A program made the translations under genes and the position numbers. The notes beneath the pieces were generated by a model. The model ran no database searches, was not told the DNA's origin, and worked only from the letters and a program-made list of their open reading frames with translations. A stretch of 64,000 nucleotides of DNA from Dermanyssus gallinae (taxonomy: Eukaryota > Arthropoda > Arachnida > Mesostigmata > Dermanyssidae): the NCBI GenBank assembly GCA_003439945.1, contig QVRM01005673.1, forward strand, positions 216,001 through 280,000, in the 5' to 3' direction. Positions 23,369-35,799 of this stretch are shown piece by piece; positions within the stretch are counted from its first letter, which is position 1, and each line of letters begins with the position of its first letter.

Positions 23369-23760
23369 CGACTCATTAGCCCCTTCGATGGTCGGTACAG
23401 GTGCGGATTGAGCAGGTCATGCTTCCAGGTTAGCTGAGGCTAACAAATGCAGGAAATATTCCAGTTTGGATTATCCGCACGAATTTTGACCGTTGGCGTT
23501 CGAGACTATGGGAACTGCAGGCCCCCTTACACTCAAACTGATTCAACGCGTAGGCAGAAGCCTTAATCTTTTAACAGGAGACCCGAGAGCATCCGAATTC
23601 TTGCGTCAGAGGCTGTCGCTTGACATTCAACGAGGAAATGCAGTTCTGTTCTCAGTCTGTTCGGGGCACATTGCAGAACTGGGCTAACCCTGGGTTAGAG
23701 AACCCGCAATCACACGTTCGCACGGAGACAATTGTTCACTCTAAAGTGCTAACATAACGA
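23369..23760 (+). mobile_element. 5'-truncated R2-like LINE, second 3' copy
   Basis: Collinear with 10243-10640: GACTCATTAGCCCCTTC start, endonuclease C-terminus and 3' UTR motif GAGACAATTGTT (23728). It is inserted in TA repeat on both sides. Confidence 0.8.
23493..23687 (+). pseudogene. R2-like LINE ORF C-terminus
   Basis: Carries FETMGTAGPLTLKLIQRVG and [15 protein letters not shown], matching the endonuclease-domain C-terminus at 10.37-10.54 kb. Upstream sequence to 23369 is frame-broken and the ending differs by a frameshift. Confidence 0.75.
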
Positions 23761-23768
23761 ACTTATAT

Positions 23769-24517
<749 letters not shown>

Positions 24518-24539
24518 GCGGCTGCACAACAAAATAAAG

Positions 24540-26750
24540 TTAACGCCATTGAATCAGGCCTGAGTTATCCGTGGTGTTAAGATCACTGGAGTAGGTGTTG
24601 CGACCTCCAATGAGGCTGCTCTCCGTAGTGGGCAAGTTAAAAGATCTCGCCTTATAATGACAGATCATGGAGACAACGAGCCTTACCACGGGCTCGCCAG
24701 CCCGCGGTCCGGGCAGTCGGACCCTAATAGAGTCCCCTGTCCAACTTGCGCACTCACGTTTACACGAAGAGGCCTGCGTCGACACATTACGGTGAAGCAC
24801 GGAGGGGATGCCCATAACATAGTCGACGAGTCAGAGCGCTCGAACTCTCGGTTTACCGCGGATCAGTTAACCAGTGTCATTCAAGTTGTCACTCGCCGCT
24901 GGCGGTTGATCCGCATCTTGCCGAAATCAGTACGTAGGCAAGCTGCCGAAGTGTTCACTAAGGTGTTGTGCTCAGTCGCAGATAACAACGACAGTACTGC
25001 CTGGCTTGCTCTGTTCTCTTTCGCGCCCGTCGTCCTCCTGCCTTCCCGATGGTGGGAAAGATGACCGCTCGTTGGCGGTTATCGTCCGGAAGAACCTCCG
25101 CGCTTTTACTGATAGAAAACGGTTTGACCTTAGCGGTAGCCCCGTCCCAAACCAACCTTCACGGCAGCGGACGGTCGACACCGTCCGGCTAGCCATTACC
25201 AAGCTCTCGGAAGGCGACGTTTCTTCGGCGGCTAGGGTCTTGATCTCAGAAGACACGCTAGCGCAGAAGCCCAGCGAGACAGCCGTGCTGCTGGACAAGC
25301 ACCCTCCCGCGCGCTCCTTCCTAACATGGCCTAGCCCACCTCACGTGCTCCTGCCATCAACTACATCAGGCGAGAGCGTCCGGTCTGCCATACAAACGTT
25401 TTCTCGTAGTTCAGCAGCTGGCCTGGATTTCATCAGACCCCGGCTCTTACAAGACCTGTTGTCCCCCGCTCTAGGGGCTGCCGCAGACCGGCTCGCGGCT
25501 GCCCTGGCCAAGGTCGTCGATCTTCTTCGATGGGGATCGCCTTTCCCCGACTGGCGACCCCTTATCTTTGGCGCCCGACTTTTTGCCCTCAAGAAGAAAG
25601 ATGGTGGTGTGAGGCCCATCGCATGCTCATCCGTAATCCGAAGGCTGGCGGCAAAGATCTGCATTTCTGAAAACAAGGCGGAAGTATCAGGTGCTCTTGG
25701 TTGTCATCAGCTCGGGTTTGCGACACCGGGAGGATGCGAGGCCGCGGTGCATTCAACTCGGTCCTTCTTGGAGTCTCGTTCCGCAGCCACCCTTGTGGTC
25801 AAGCTCGACTTTGAAAACGCCTTTAACACCATTCGGAGGGACCACCTGCTAAATGCGGTCAAGGCTTGGGCACCGAGCATGTTCCACCAGGTGGAACTAG
25901 CTTATAAAGAGCCATCTTGCCTTCTTCTGCCGCATGATATCATAATGTCGCAAACTGGGATGCAGCAGGGCGACCCATTGGGTCCCCCCCTATTTTGCCT
26001 GGGTATCAAGGAGTTAGTCGACTCTCTCGAGTGCCCTCTAAATACATGGTACTTAGACGACAGTGTACTGGGCGGGGCACCTGATGCAGTTCTGAGGGAC
26101 ATCCACAGAGTCATCGAGTTCGCGGAGCGGAGTGGCCTGGCTCTAAATCCTGCAAAGTGCGAGGTTCATGTCGTAGGAGGTGCTACCGACTCTGAGGTGC
26201 TAGAGGTTCTCCCAGGATGCAGGACTGTTGGCACGGATCTGGAGTTACTAGGCGTCCCCCTATTCCCAGAGGGAGTTCCGGCAGCTCTCGAAAGGTGGAT
26301 AGAAAAACTAGAGCATGCGATGTCACGCATTCCTTTGGTAGGATCTCACCGGGGCCTTTTTCTTCTGAGATCTTCATTTTCGGCCCTACGTCTCAATCAC
26401 CTGTTTCGAGGTGCAGACTGCTCGCTTGGTCCGGGACTCCTTGAGCGACTAAACGACAGCGTGCTTACTACGGTTGAGGCTCTTTTGAATCTCAGTCTAT
26501 CGGCAGAAGCACGTCAACAAGCTCTACTCCCCGTTCTTTGGGGTGGTCTTGGGTTGCCTGATGCTATTGTCCTATCGGAGGTAGCTCTGGTAGCTTCCCT
26601 CCACAGGTCTTTACAACAGGCTAAATCACTTCTCGATTCAGTCGCTCTTACGGACCTAGAAGATCGCTTAGAAACAAGCCGCCGTAGAGCAGTTGCCCTG
26701 TGCGGCCACGAGCCCGCCGAAGCTGGACGCCAGAGAGATTGGTCGGCGGC
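24540..26750 (+). mobile_element. R2-like (RLE-type) LINE, RT part, truncated 3' by a foldback element
   Basis: Plus-strand element adjacent to (TAA)n. It has a zinc-finger N-terminus, one RT ORF with a frameshift, and no endonuclease C-terminus because the foldback element begins at 26751. The separate endonuclease fragments at 10.1, 23.4 and 60.3-61.0 kb probably belong to the same broad family. Confidence 0.8.
24657..26750 (+). pseudogene. R2-like LINE protein: C2H2 finger + RT (YLDD), frameshifted and 3'-truncated
   Basis: The first frame (24657-25064) has one C2H2 finger, CPTCALTFTRRGLRRHITVKH (24738-24800), as in R2-type proteins, where it contacts target DNA. A one-base frame change near 25035 moves into the frame open to 26901. 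RT motifs there: KKKDGGVRPIACSSVIRR, KLDFENAFNTIRRDHLL (about 25800), MQQGDPLGPPLFCL (about 25960) and WYLDDSVLGG (26047-26076). YLDD in place of the FADD/YADD of R1 elements separates it from the other LINEs here. The last 50 residues of the open frame are read-through into the foldback element. Confidence 0.82.
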
Positions 26751-27553
26751 AGACAACCAGTCTTCCCTATACAGAAACGAATCACACCTTCGTATTCGTG
26801 ATAAAATTCTGCTTCATCTGAAGAATATGCAAGGCCGAAGGTCAGAAGACGCGACATGGTCGCTTAGAAGAGAATTCGCCAAAACTGAAGTTTTTTATTA
26901 GCGTTCACGCCAAATACCTCAGAATCATAACCCTACAACCACTCACAGCGCTCAAAATAGGACATATTTAGCCAATGCGCAATTCGTGGCGATAATTTTG
27001 GTACCAAACATATGTCAAGGCGAGCTGTGGTTGCGGAGTAATTACGATTTTTCGGAGGGCATGTCCAGGTTAAATGCATGAAAAATGACGCGCTGCGGCT
27101 GTCGCGCGACACGTCGGCGGTAGTGAACGTCGCCACAGTCATTTTACATGCACTTAATCTGGACATGCCCTCCGAAAAATCGTAATTACTCCGCAACCAC
27201 AGCTCGCATTGGCATATGTTTGGTACCAAAATGCGCATTGGCTGAATATGTCCGTTTTGAGCGCTGTGAGTGGTTGTAGGGATATGATTCTGAAGTATTT
27301 GGCGTAAACGCTAATAAAGAACTTCATTTTTGGCGAATTCTCTTCTAAGCGACCATGTCGCGTCGTCTGACCGGCCTCGCATATCCTTCAGATGGAGCAG
27401 AATTTCATCACGAACACGAATGTGTGTTAGTTTCTGTATAGGAAGACTGGTTGTCTCGCAATAGCACATTTTGTTCTCCTATGTCGGGAAAAAACACTTG
27501 CTTTAACGAGCTCTACAATTCTGTATATCGCTCTTCAAATATCCCTGCAACAC

Positions 27554-27557
<4 letters not shown>
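26751..27557. mobile_element. Foldback/hairpin element, copy 1
   Basis: Arms 26751-27089 and 27138-27456 are inverted copies of each other around a 48-bp GC-rich loop (27090-27137). The right side continues to about 27557 with sequence also found at 33836-34012, ending at (TA)n. It has no coding capacity. A second copy with the same loop is centred near 33475. Confidence 0.85.

Positions 27558-27599
<42 letters not shown>
27558..27599. repeat. (TA)n microsatellite
   Basis: About 42 bp of pure TA repeat between the foldback element and the family B LINE. Confidence 0.97.
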
Positions 27600-27603
<4 letters not shown>

Positions 27604-27611
27604 CATTCATA

Positions 27612-28920
27612 GCAAGGGCTATGCTCATCAATAAAGGTTCAGAGAAGGACTTAAACGTACTCAAGCAGATGAGTAACCAATTCCCACTCGCCGGCTCCGT
27701 GACTCGGCTTCCGATTGGTATGGTGGCTGTTCTGCGCAGCAGCGAGCAATTGGAACTAGTTGACGCGGGCACGGAAGATGCAGCGGAGCCCACTGCTGCT
27801 TCAGCCAGCAGCAACACAAGACTACTTGTGATCGGTGTTGGAAGTACAGAGGATACTACGGAACAGTTCCTCTCAAACCTCAACAAGGTCCTACAAAGAA
27901 GTCATTCGGCAAGCAACAACACCACTGTGGGACTTTACATCTCCCCAGACTGGGAGGGACAGTCAATCAGGAGAGCAGCGGAAGTCTGCTGCAGGAAAAC
28001 AGGAGGAATGGCGGAACTTGTGGCAGGCGGAAGGAGCCCGGCAGCGCCAATGAAAAGCAAAGAACGAACGACTGGGTGCCAGAGTTCTATTAGGATAAAA
28101 GCAAAAGAAGGCATGTCCATGGAAGACATGATTAGAGACATTGCTCCTCACATTAATCGAAAGGACGCCGGAGTAAAGATCGGACCGGTAAAGAAAAATA
28201 AAGATGGAGACTTAATTCTTAAAATTACGGCGGGTCCAACTCAAACTGTCGTGCTGAGGGAAAGTTAACCCTTTTATCCCACTAGACGAGATAGCGAAGG
28301 GATTGCGCAACTCGTTGGATCCGCATGAAACAACGAAGGTACGAGTAGAGACACCAAAGAGCAACAAGAGAGGAACATGGCAATGTTTAGTAACTTTGCC
28401 CAGTCGGGATGCTAAAAGACTCGTTGCCAAAAAAAGTATCACCATCTCAGGGCGCCTATGCAGGGCTGAAGAGTGGTTTCAAATCCCAACATGCTATAGG
28501 TGCAACTTGATAGGGCATGTAGCAAGAGACTGCCGAAGTGAAGAGGCAACTGCTAGAAGGTATTATAGATGCGGGAAGGAGGGGCACATAGCAAAGGAAT
28601 GTAAGGAAACTGACTCCTCGTGCTACGTATGCAATGAGAATGATCACAGAACGCGAACTATGGCTTGCCCGCAGTACGCAAAACTACTTAAGGAAAGGAA
28701 ACAAGCCGCAATATCGGGGGCAGAAAAAAGGGAAGCCAAGGCCCGGGAATCAAGAGCGGAGCAAAAAGAAAAAGAAGAGAAAAAAGCGGCCAGGGAACAG
28801 AGGAAGGAAGCTCAAAGAGACAAGCATACATCAGATGGCTGGCTACAAAAAGGCTCCAGAGGGACGGCCCGTTTTCAACACTTGGAAAACAAAAGACCAA
28901 ACTCCTCAGAACAACAATGA
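27612..28920 (+). pseudogene. Family B ORF1 (gag-like), copy 2
   Basis: LINKGSEKDLNVLKQMSNQF at the start is homologous to VTKGSEKDKAMLKKMAEQF in family A. CCRKTGG lies near 27990. A stop at 28266 and a frame change precede 28303-28920, with knuckles CYRCNLIGHVARDC, YYRCGKEGHIAKEC (first Cys changed to Tyr) and CYVCNENDHRTRTMAC (28494-28670). The TGA stop (28918-28920) overlaps the ORF2 ATG. Confidence 0.87.
28917..28920 (+). promoter_or_regulatory. ATGA stop-start overlap between ORF1 and ORF2
   Basis: ORF1 TGA and ORF2 ATG share two bases, a classic termination-reinitiation junction. Copy 1 keeps the same ATGA at 16517. Confidence 0.75.
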
Positions 28921-31692
28921 ACAGAACCAAAGTAATACAAGTAAATTGCAACAGGAGTAAATACGCGCATGACATGGTCGAAGAGATAGCCTCAAGAAGA
29001 GGAGCCAAGCTAGTAGCGGTGAGCGAACCAAATCAAGCGATGGCAACAAACAAAACCGAGTGGTTTTCAGATCAAACTAAAAGTGCAGTAATCATAAACA
29101 CGAGCTCCATGCAAATCATAAGGCATGGAAGCGGGCACGGGTTTGTATAAGTGGAACTGCTAGAAAGATGGAGGCTGTACTCTTGTTACAGCAGCCCCAA
29201 CGGCAGCCTGGACGAACTCGAACATCTACTGAGTGAAATCGGTGCATCAATAAAAGAAGCCACAAACGGAAAGGGCGTAGTAGTAACAGGAGACTTCAAT
29301 GCGGCATCGGAAACATGGGGGTCGCGGCGACCGAACAAGAGAGGGAGAATTTTGATTGAATGGGCAGCCAGCCTGGACCTGTACTCGTACATACAAAACG
29401 ATGGCAAAGACCCGACCTTCCACAGAGCCAGACATCAGTCAACGGTCGATCTAACACTATGCAACGATACAATGGTTAATAAAATGGAAGAATGAATCGT
29501 GCTCACTGAGGAAGAAAACCTCAGCGATCACTATTGTATTGAGTTCACGGTGGAACTGCAGCAAAAAAACGATGCCTATAAGAACCAAAACGTACTTCAG
29601 GATCAAGGACGAAGAGGTCTTCAAGAAAGAACTCAAGAAGGCAATCCTCAAAGCTTCCCCCCACACCCCAGAAGAACTTCACGACATTCATCAGGGCCTG
29701 CACTAGGGCTACTAAGCCCCCTCACCCAAGAAGGGCTACCTGCCAACCGAAATATTGGTGGAACAGCGTCGTAGCGCAAAAACGGGCAGATTGTAACAAA
29801 GCCAAAAGAAAGCTCAAAACACGCCATAGGACCCGGGAGGCCGAGACCCTCGCCTTAGACAATTATAGAAGATGTAGGGCGCTTTTAAAAAAAGGAAGAG
29901 CAGAAAGCAAAAAGCTACGGTGGCGACAAAAGATAAATGACAAATGACGAACCATGGGGAAAGCCCTACAAAATGGTCAGGGAGATAGGCGCGCAGTCGC
30001 CAAAAGTTTTAATGCCAGACACAGAGGTCGCACAGATTTTTAACTAACTCTTTCCACAAGACGCACATTTTAACAGGGAGACTTTCGTAAGAAGAGGGAC
30101 AACCCCAGAAGAGTTCCCGCCTATCACGCGTGCAGAGGTAATAATGGCAGCTGAGAGGCTAAAGCCAGGGAGGTCTCCAGGGCCCGACGGCATTCCGCCT
30201 TTGGCGGTGAAAATGCTTTTTAACGAACACCCGGATTTGGTAGCGACAGTACTCACTAAGGCGATGGCACGTGGCAAAATGCCTAAAGACTGGAAGAGGG
30301 CGGAGGTGGTTTTAATTCCCAAAAGTAACGGAGGGTACAGGCCCATATGAGGCAATTATAGAACACAGACTTAGGGCGTTTGCGGAACAGAATGATCTTC
30401 TATCGGCCAACCAATACGGATTTCGCAAGAACATATCAGTTCTCACAGCAATCTAACGAATAACAACCAAAGCTGACTTGCTGCACAGTTTGCCTATATA
30501 CAAACGGAAACTTCTTGTGGCTGTCCTTCTGGATGTCAAAAACGCGTTCAACAGTCTGCCGTGGAAACAGATTTTAGAAACCCTGGTGAGAAAAGGGGTC
30601 CCTCCGTTTCTTGTGAGGGCCGTCTCGGGATACTTGGACGACAGAAGAGTTTTTAACGGCACGATGGAGATATACATGGCAGCAGGAGTTCCGCAAGGAT
30701 CAATCCTGGGCCCCCTGCTCTGGAACATAACATATGACGACGTCTTGAGACAGAAAGATCTCCCACAGGGAGTAGAGATGATTGCGTACGCGGATGATTT
30801 GGCCGTTATGATTCAAGCAAAAACAGAGGAAGAGTTAGAGTTATAGACAAACATGGCTCCCCGGTCGACAAAGAGATGGATGGATAGAGCTGGTCTACAG
30901 CTGGCCCCGGAGAAGAGTGAAGCCATTCTCTTGACAGGAAGAAAAAGAGTGCGCAGCATAAAACTGATGGTGGCGGGCCAGGAGATCAAGCAAGTAACAG
31001 AAGCCAGATACCTTGGTGTCCTACTAGACAAGGGTCTTAGGGGCACAAGTCATATCAGGAAATGCACGGCCAAGGCGGCTAAAGCGGCTAACGCTATAGG
31101 CAAGATCCTTCCAAATTCTTACGGGCCGCGGGAGTATCGGCGACGACTATTAATGTCGGTTACCGAATCAATTGCACTTTTCGCGGCGCCAGTCTGGCTG
31201 CAGAACACCCTTAAAACGACGACGGCAAAAAAGGCCCTGAGACATACGCAGAGAATAGGGGCGCTTAGAATCCTGCAGGCCTACCGTACGGTTAGCACAA
31301 ACGCAGCCCTGGTACTGGCTGGTTCCCCACCTTGGGACTTGACAGTAAACGAAAGGAGAAGGATTTGGGAAGCAGGGGGTGAGTCCAGCAAAGAAGTTAA
31401 GAGGGAAAAGACGATAAGAGCGTGGCAAGAAGAATGGGACGCCATACCCATACGCTCACCGGGCCATTCACTTCGCTTGCTCATCCCGGACATCAAAAAG
31501 TGGATAGACCGCCCGGCAGGGGAACTTAACTTTTTCCTTACGCAGTGTCTCACTGGCCATGGTGACTTTCAAAGTTATCTCTTTCGTATTGACAAAGCTC
31601 CCTCGGCAACCTGCGTGCACTGTGCGGACGGCGTCGACGATGACCCCGAGCACACGCTCCTGAAATGCAACGGACTAGAGCAGGCAAGGACA
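28917..31692 (+). pseudogene. Family B ORF2 (endonuclease + RT), copy 2
   Basis: ATG 28917 starts TKVIQVNCNRSKYAHDMVEE. GDFNAASETWGSRRPNKRG lies near 29290 and LSDHYCIEF near 29522. Stops and shifts occur at about 29149, 29495, 29710, 30050 and 30348. RT motif A is LLDVKNAFNSLPW (30530-30560), motif B GVPQGSILGPLLWN (30688), motif C YADDLAVMIQ (30788). A TAG at 30844-30846 precedes the thumb frame (30853 on). The C-terminal knuckle CVHCADGVDDDPEHTLLKC is near 31612. The open frame to 31785 ends in foldback sequence, so the true C-terminus is lost. Confidence 0.9.
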
Positions 31693-33300
31693 ACTAGCTT
31701 GCGTAGCAAAAAGCTAATACCCAGATTAAGGAAAGTCATGAAAAGTCGATATTTTACGTTAACGCATTTTCATGAAAAATTGTAAAATTTTTCCATTGCG
31801 ACCAAAAATGTACGTCCGAAAGACCACTCTCACGCAATAGCAAATTCAATGCCCATCATTTTCGTATCAAGGTGATGGTGCTGCGTTACGTAGTTGTCAA
31901 GTCACTAAGCTTTTTCGATAGCCATATCGAAAGCGAAGGCATGCATATTTCCATAGGGCGTATGAGAAAGTTAGGTACATATTTTGAGCTTTGGTAGAAC
32001 TCAACAAGAGAATAAATTTTCCTAGTGGAAGGAGGGAGCGGAAACGTCTTGGCAAATTTTTACGGTTCTGAACGTGAAAACTTGCACGTAAAACATATCA
32101 ACTATGACTGTCGAAAAAGCTTAGTGACTTGACAACTACGTAACGCAGCACCATCACCTTGATACGAAAATGATGGGCATTAAATTTGCTATTGCGTGAG
32201 AATGGTCTTTCGGACGTACATTTTTAGTCGCAATGGAAAAATTTTACGATTTTTCATGAAAAAGCGTTAACGTAAAATATCGACTTTTCATGACTTTCCT
32301 TAATCTGGGTATTAGCTTTTTGCTACGCAAGCTAGTGAAGTGTCTTCCGTTGTGCAGAAGTTTCCTCCGAACACAATCGGTTCCTTCATGCGTTGACTGG
32401 TTCTCCCGCAAACAGAGATTTCGCACAACTATGTAGGAAAAAAAGGCAGAAAAACTACTTTTATAAACTTCACTCTCTCTCCTAAACAAAACGTTTCCAC
32501 GTCTTCCCTCCATATGGAAAACTTAATTTCTTGCCGAGTTCTATCAAACCTCGAAATGCGTGCACAACGATATAAATGACCCTGTATATATACAGGGTGT
32601 TCCTATTTGTGTGTCCAAAACGCTAGGGTATGGTCAAACTCGGTGAGAAAATCATTTTTGCCAATGGGTGGAAGCCGGGAAAACGTTTTGTTTAGGAGTG
32701 AGGATGAAATTTATAAAAGCAGTTATTCTGCCTTTTTTCTTCTACATAGTTGTGCAAAATCTACGTTTGCGGGAGAACCAGTCAACGCACAAAGGAACCG
32801 ATCATACCGGCGTGTTTGGCGGAAAATTCTGCACAATAAAGTATACATTACTAGCTTGCCTAGCAAAAAGCGAATAGCCAGATTAAGGAAAGTCATAAAA
32901 AGTCGAAATGTTACGTTAACGCTTTTTTGTGCAACATCGTAATTTTTTCCATTACGACCAAAAATGCACGTCCAAAAGACTACTCTCAGGCAATAGCAGA
33001 TTTAATGCCCACTACATTCGTACCAAGGTGATGGTGCTGCGTTACGTATTTGCCAAGTGACTAAGCCTTTTCGACAGTCATAGTTGTTATGTTTCACGTT
33101 GAAGTTTTCACGTTCAGAACCGTAGCATTTTGCCAAGACGTTTCCGCCCCCTTTTTCCATTAGAAAAAAATATTCTTTTGCTGAGTTCTACCAAACCTCA
33201 AAATACGTACCTTACTTTCTCATACACCCTATGCAAGTATACATGCCTTCGCTTTCGATATGACTGTCGAAAAAGCTTAGTTACTTGGCAGCTAACTCGT
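31693..33300. mobile_element. Large palindromic foldback complex centred at about 32589
   Basis: 31903-32580 is an inverted copy of 32597-33285, meeting at CCCTGTATATATACAGGG (about 32579-32597). In addition, 31693-31930 is an inverted copy of 32108-32343, so the left arm itself folds back. The central CAGGGTGTTCC and CAGGGTCATTT ends around TA look like Tc1/mariner-type MITE termini. There is no transposase. Confidence 0.8.
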
Positions 33301-34012
33301 ACGTTACGACCACTTACAGCGCTCTCAACATAGTCAGGCAATGCGCATTTCATGACGATACTTTTGGTACCAAACTTATGGCAATGTGAGTGGTTGCGGA
33401 GTAATTACAATTTTTGGTGGGATGTCCAGATTAAGTGCATGTAAAATGACGCGCTGCGGCTGTCGCGCGACACGTCGGCGGTAGTGAACGTCGCCACACA
33501 GTCATTTTACATGCACTTAATCTGGACATCCCACCAAAAAATCGTAATTACTCCGCAACCACCGCTCGCATTGCCATAAGTTTGGTACCAAAATGATCGT
33601 CATGAAATGCGCATTTGCCTGAATATGTTAGTTTAGAGTGCTGTAAGTGGTCGTAAGGTAATGATTTTCAGGTATTGGGCGTGAAGGTTAATAAAATAAC
33701 TTCATTTTGGCGAATTCTCTTCTAAGCGACCATGTAGCATCTTCTGACCGGCCTTATGAGTTCTTCGAAAGAAGCAGAATTTTCTCACGAACACGGCGGT
33801 GTGTTTAGCTTCTGTCTAGGAAACCTGGTTGTCTCGCAACAGCACATTCTCTGCTCCTATGTCGGGCAAAAACACCAATGTCACAAATTGTAGTAATTTA
33901 ACTCATTCCGAAACAGGGCCTCTTAGAGACCATGTTCCATTGGAGAAAATATTTGCCTTAACGAGCTCTACAATTCCATATATCGTTGATCAAATATTCC
34001 TGTAATGGACTG
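33301..34012. mobile_element. Foldback/hairpin element, copy 2 (left arm truncated)
   Basis: Inner arms 33304-33450 and 33498-33657 flank a GC-rich loop almost identical to the loop of copy 1. The right flank (33658-34012) matches 27250-27557 of copy 1. The left outer arm is missing at the border with the palindromic complex. Confidence 0.8.
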
Positions 34013-34018
34013 TATATA

Positions 34019-34086
<68 letters not shown>
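34013..34086. repeat. (TA)n tract of the BEL/Pao LTR
   Basis: TA repeat that rejoins the LTR after the nested block. Confidence 0.95.
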
Positions 34087-34090
<4 letters not shown>

Positions 34091-34558
34091 ATTTACCTGC
34101 GCCTGCTAACCACGATCACTCACCACCCTAGAGCAGTATCACTGCCACGCTCACGCCGTTTTCGCTGCCACGCCGTCGGACGTCCCGGTCGCCGCCGGAC
34201 TAAGGGTTTGCAGAGCACGCGTTACGCCGAACGCTCGGGATAGCAAGGGTTGATAAAATGGCGCGCATCCCTTTTTATACGGCCGGCGACCGGCACCGTG
34301 ACAGTGCGCGAAGAGTGCAGTGGCGGGTTGTGCCTAGCGGTGCAGTGGCGAGTTGTGCCTAGTAGTGCAGTGGCGGGTTGTGCCTAGCAGTGCAGTGGCG
34401 GGTTGTGCCTAACAGTGCAGTGGCGGGTTGCGGCCAGCAGTGCAGTGGCGGGTTGTGGCCAGCAGTGCAGTGGCGGGTTGTGCTAACATGCAAAGATCAT
34501 CATCATAATCATGGCGCGCAAATACAAACTTCTACCCGCGGCCTTCCAATATGCAACA
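34087..34558 (-). repeat. BEL/Pao 3' LTR, proximal segment
   Basis: Matches 37355-37728 and, inverted, 44758-45100. It contains tandem copies of a 21-22-bp GTGCAGTGGCGGGTTGTG-type unit (34315-34480), more than in the other LTR copies, and ends GCAACA at 34558. Confidence 0.88.
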
Positions 34559-35799
34559 CCCCTCCCCCTTTTTGAGGGCTGCGGTAGCCCCTTAAAAATA
34601 CCTAAGTTACATTGGCTGTGTTTAACATTTATTATGTGGCACCATGCGAGATCAACTTTGGCTCACAACAATTCACCAACAGGCGTCCAGCTCTCGTTAC
34701 GTGGCGGCTCCCACCGAGGTGCAGGCACGCCTCACGCCGTCCTTGGTCGCCGGCGGCTTCTCCACACGACTCAGGTGCCAAAATGCCCGCAGCACTCCTT
34801 CTTCCAGCAGCACTACGACGGCGCCCGCGGCGAACGGCTCGACACTGGGGTCTCCCGGCCGCCGCAGAGCCATCGTCAGGACCAGCAGATGCTCGGCGCG
34901 CCATCGCCTTCAAAATGCGCTGCTCCGATCGCGACGCATGTGACTATCGCGACCCAAATTTTCATTTCACCTCCTCGTGACACGTTCAGGACTATTTCTG
35001 TCTTGAAATGCTTCAACCCGGGGTTAACTTCTGCCAGGCCCTCGTCTTCGGGCGGCTCGACACGAGAGGTGCTCGCGACGTCCTCCCCCAAGCACAGCTG
35101 CCGGACCTCACGCAACGAGTGCTGCTTCGCCCACGCGAGCTCTTCCGCCGTGAGTTGGCAGCTTGCATCCTGCCGATGGAACGACCTTCCAGCCCAGGCG
35201 ACGGTGGCGACGATTCGGGTCAGTTTGCGCAAGTGTGAACACCCCGCTGGGTCTATTAGCGGGGGTTCGCACGTTGCGACAAACACCCGTATATCTGGAA
35301 GCTCGTCGTAGCCCTGCCCCGACTGAAAGGCGGGGTACAGCGTCGACGGCTTCTTCAGAAACTCCCCGCGTCCTTGGTTACAAGATGCACTGCTGACCTT
35401 GCTGCCGCCACTTCGTTCCCTTTCGTGGATGAAGACTCGGATGGCGTCACTGGATGGATCGAAGAACTCTTGACCACCGTTGAACTTCTTAGCTTGGCAA
35501 CGGGGAGCACCTATTTCTAGAAAAAACGCTCGTCTAGCTCATCTAACCTTCGTTTGTAGTCCTCCGCTGTTATCAGCCAGCTATTGACGCGTGTCTCATT
35601 CTGCTGGGTAAACTGCGGAGGCTCCTGGCCATCAGGCCAAAACAACTTGACAGTGGTGTCCAGATTGGACCCCAGCACACGCACTGCGCGCCGAAGCGCA
35701 ATCACACGCTCGACTGTCTCAGCCATCCTGGCTGCCGCTATGGTCACTTCTACGTCCGGGCTTCTTGCTACACGTCGTGCCCCCCGTTGGGCGTCAATA
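34559..35799 (-). pseudogene. BEL/Pao internal region: gag start and deleted Pol (integrase) remnant
   Basis: Minus strand. 35747-35517 is a short gag-like N-terminal frame (MAETVERVIALRRAVRVLG). After a gap and frame changes, 35286-34876 carries LTRIVATVAWAGRSF then LTAEELAWAKQHSLREVRQL, the segment typical between RNase H and integrase in BEL/Pao Pol, and then KIWVAIVTCVAIGAAHFE, the start of the integrase core. Protease, RT and RNase H are missing, as is the rest of integrase. Only 1.24 kb lies between LTRs, against roughly 5-6 kb in complete elements, so this is a deletion derivative. Confidence 0.7.
35779..35799 (-). other. Primer-binding site of the BEL/Pao element
   Basis: Immediately inside the 5' LTR on the minus strand is TTGACGCCCAACGGGGGGC, two mismatches from the tRNA-Lys(1,2)-type PBS TGGCGCCCAACGTGGGGC. 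This fixes the element's sense strand. Confidence 0.65.

Larger units (their letters stand above)
27600..31692 (+). mobile_element. R1-clade LINE (family B), copy 2
   Basis: 5'-truncated in ORF1 at the (TA)n border and 3'-interrupted by foldback DNA near 31692. It is better preserved than copy 1 (15768-19435) and is the reference for reading that copy. Confidence 0.9.

Noticed and set aside
26751..26901. Last 50 codons of the R2-like RT frame as a natural C-terminus
   Set aside because: They coincide exactly with the left arm of the foldback element, so they are read-through.
31693..31785. C-terminus of the family B RT frame (SLRSKKLIPRL...)
   Set aside because: The same peptide is encoded by the foldback sequence at 32.3 and 32.9 kb; it does not belong to the RT.
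34315..34480. CRISPR-like repeats
   Set aside because: Direct tandem units of about 21-22 bp without unique spacers, inside an LTR, in a eukaryotic context.
34511..35311. 266-codon plus-strand ORF within the BEL/Pao internal region
   Set aside because: It is antisense to the readable Pol/integrase frame, starts inside the LTR, and has no known motif.
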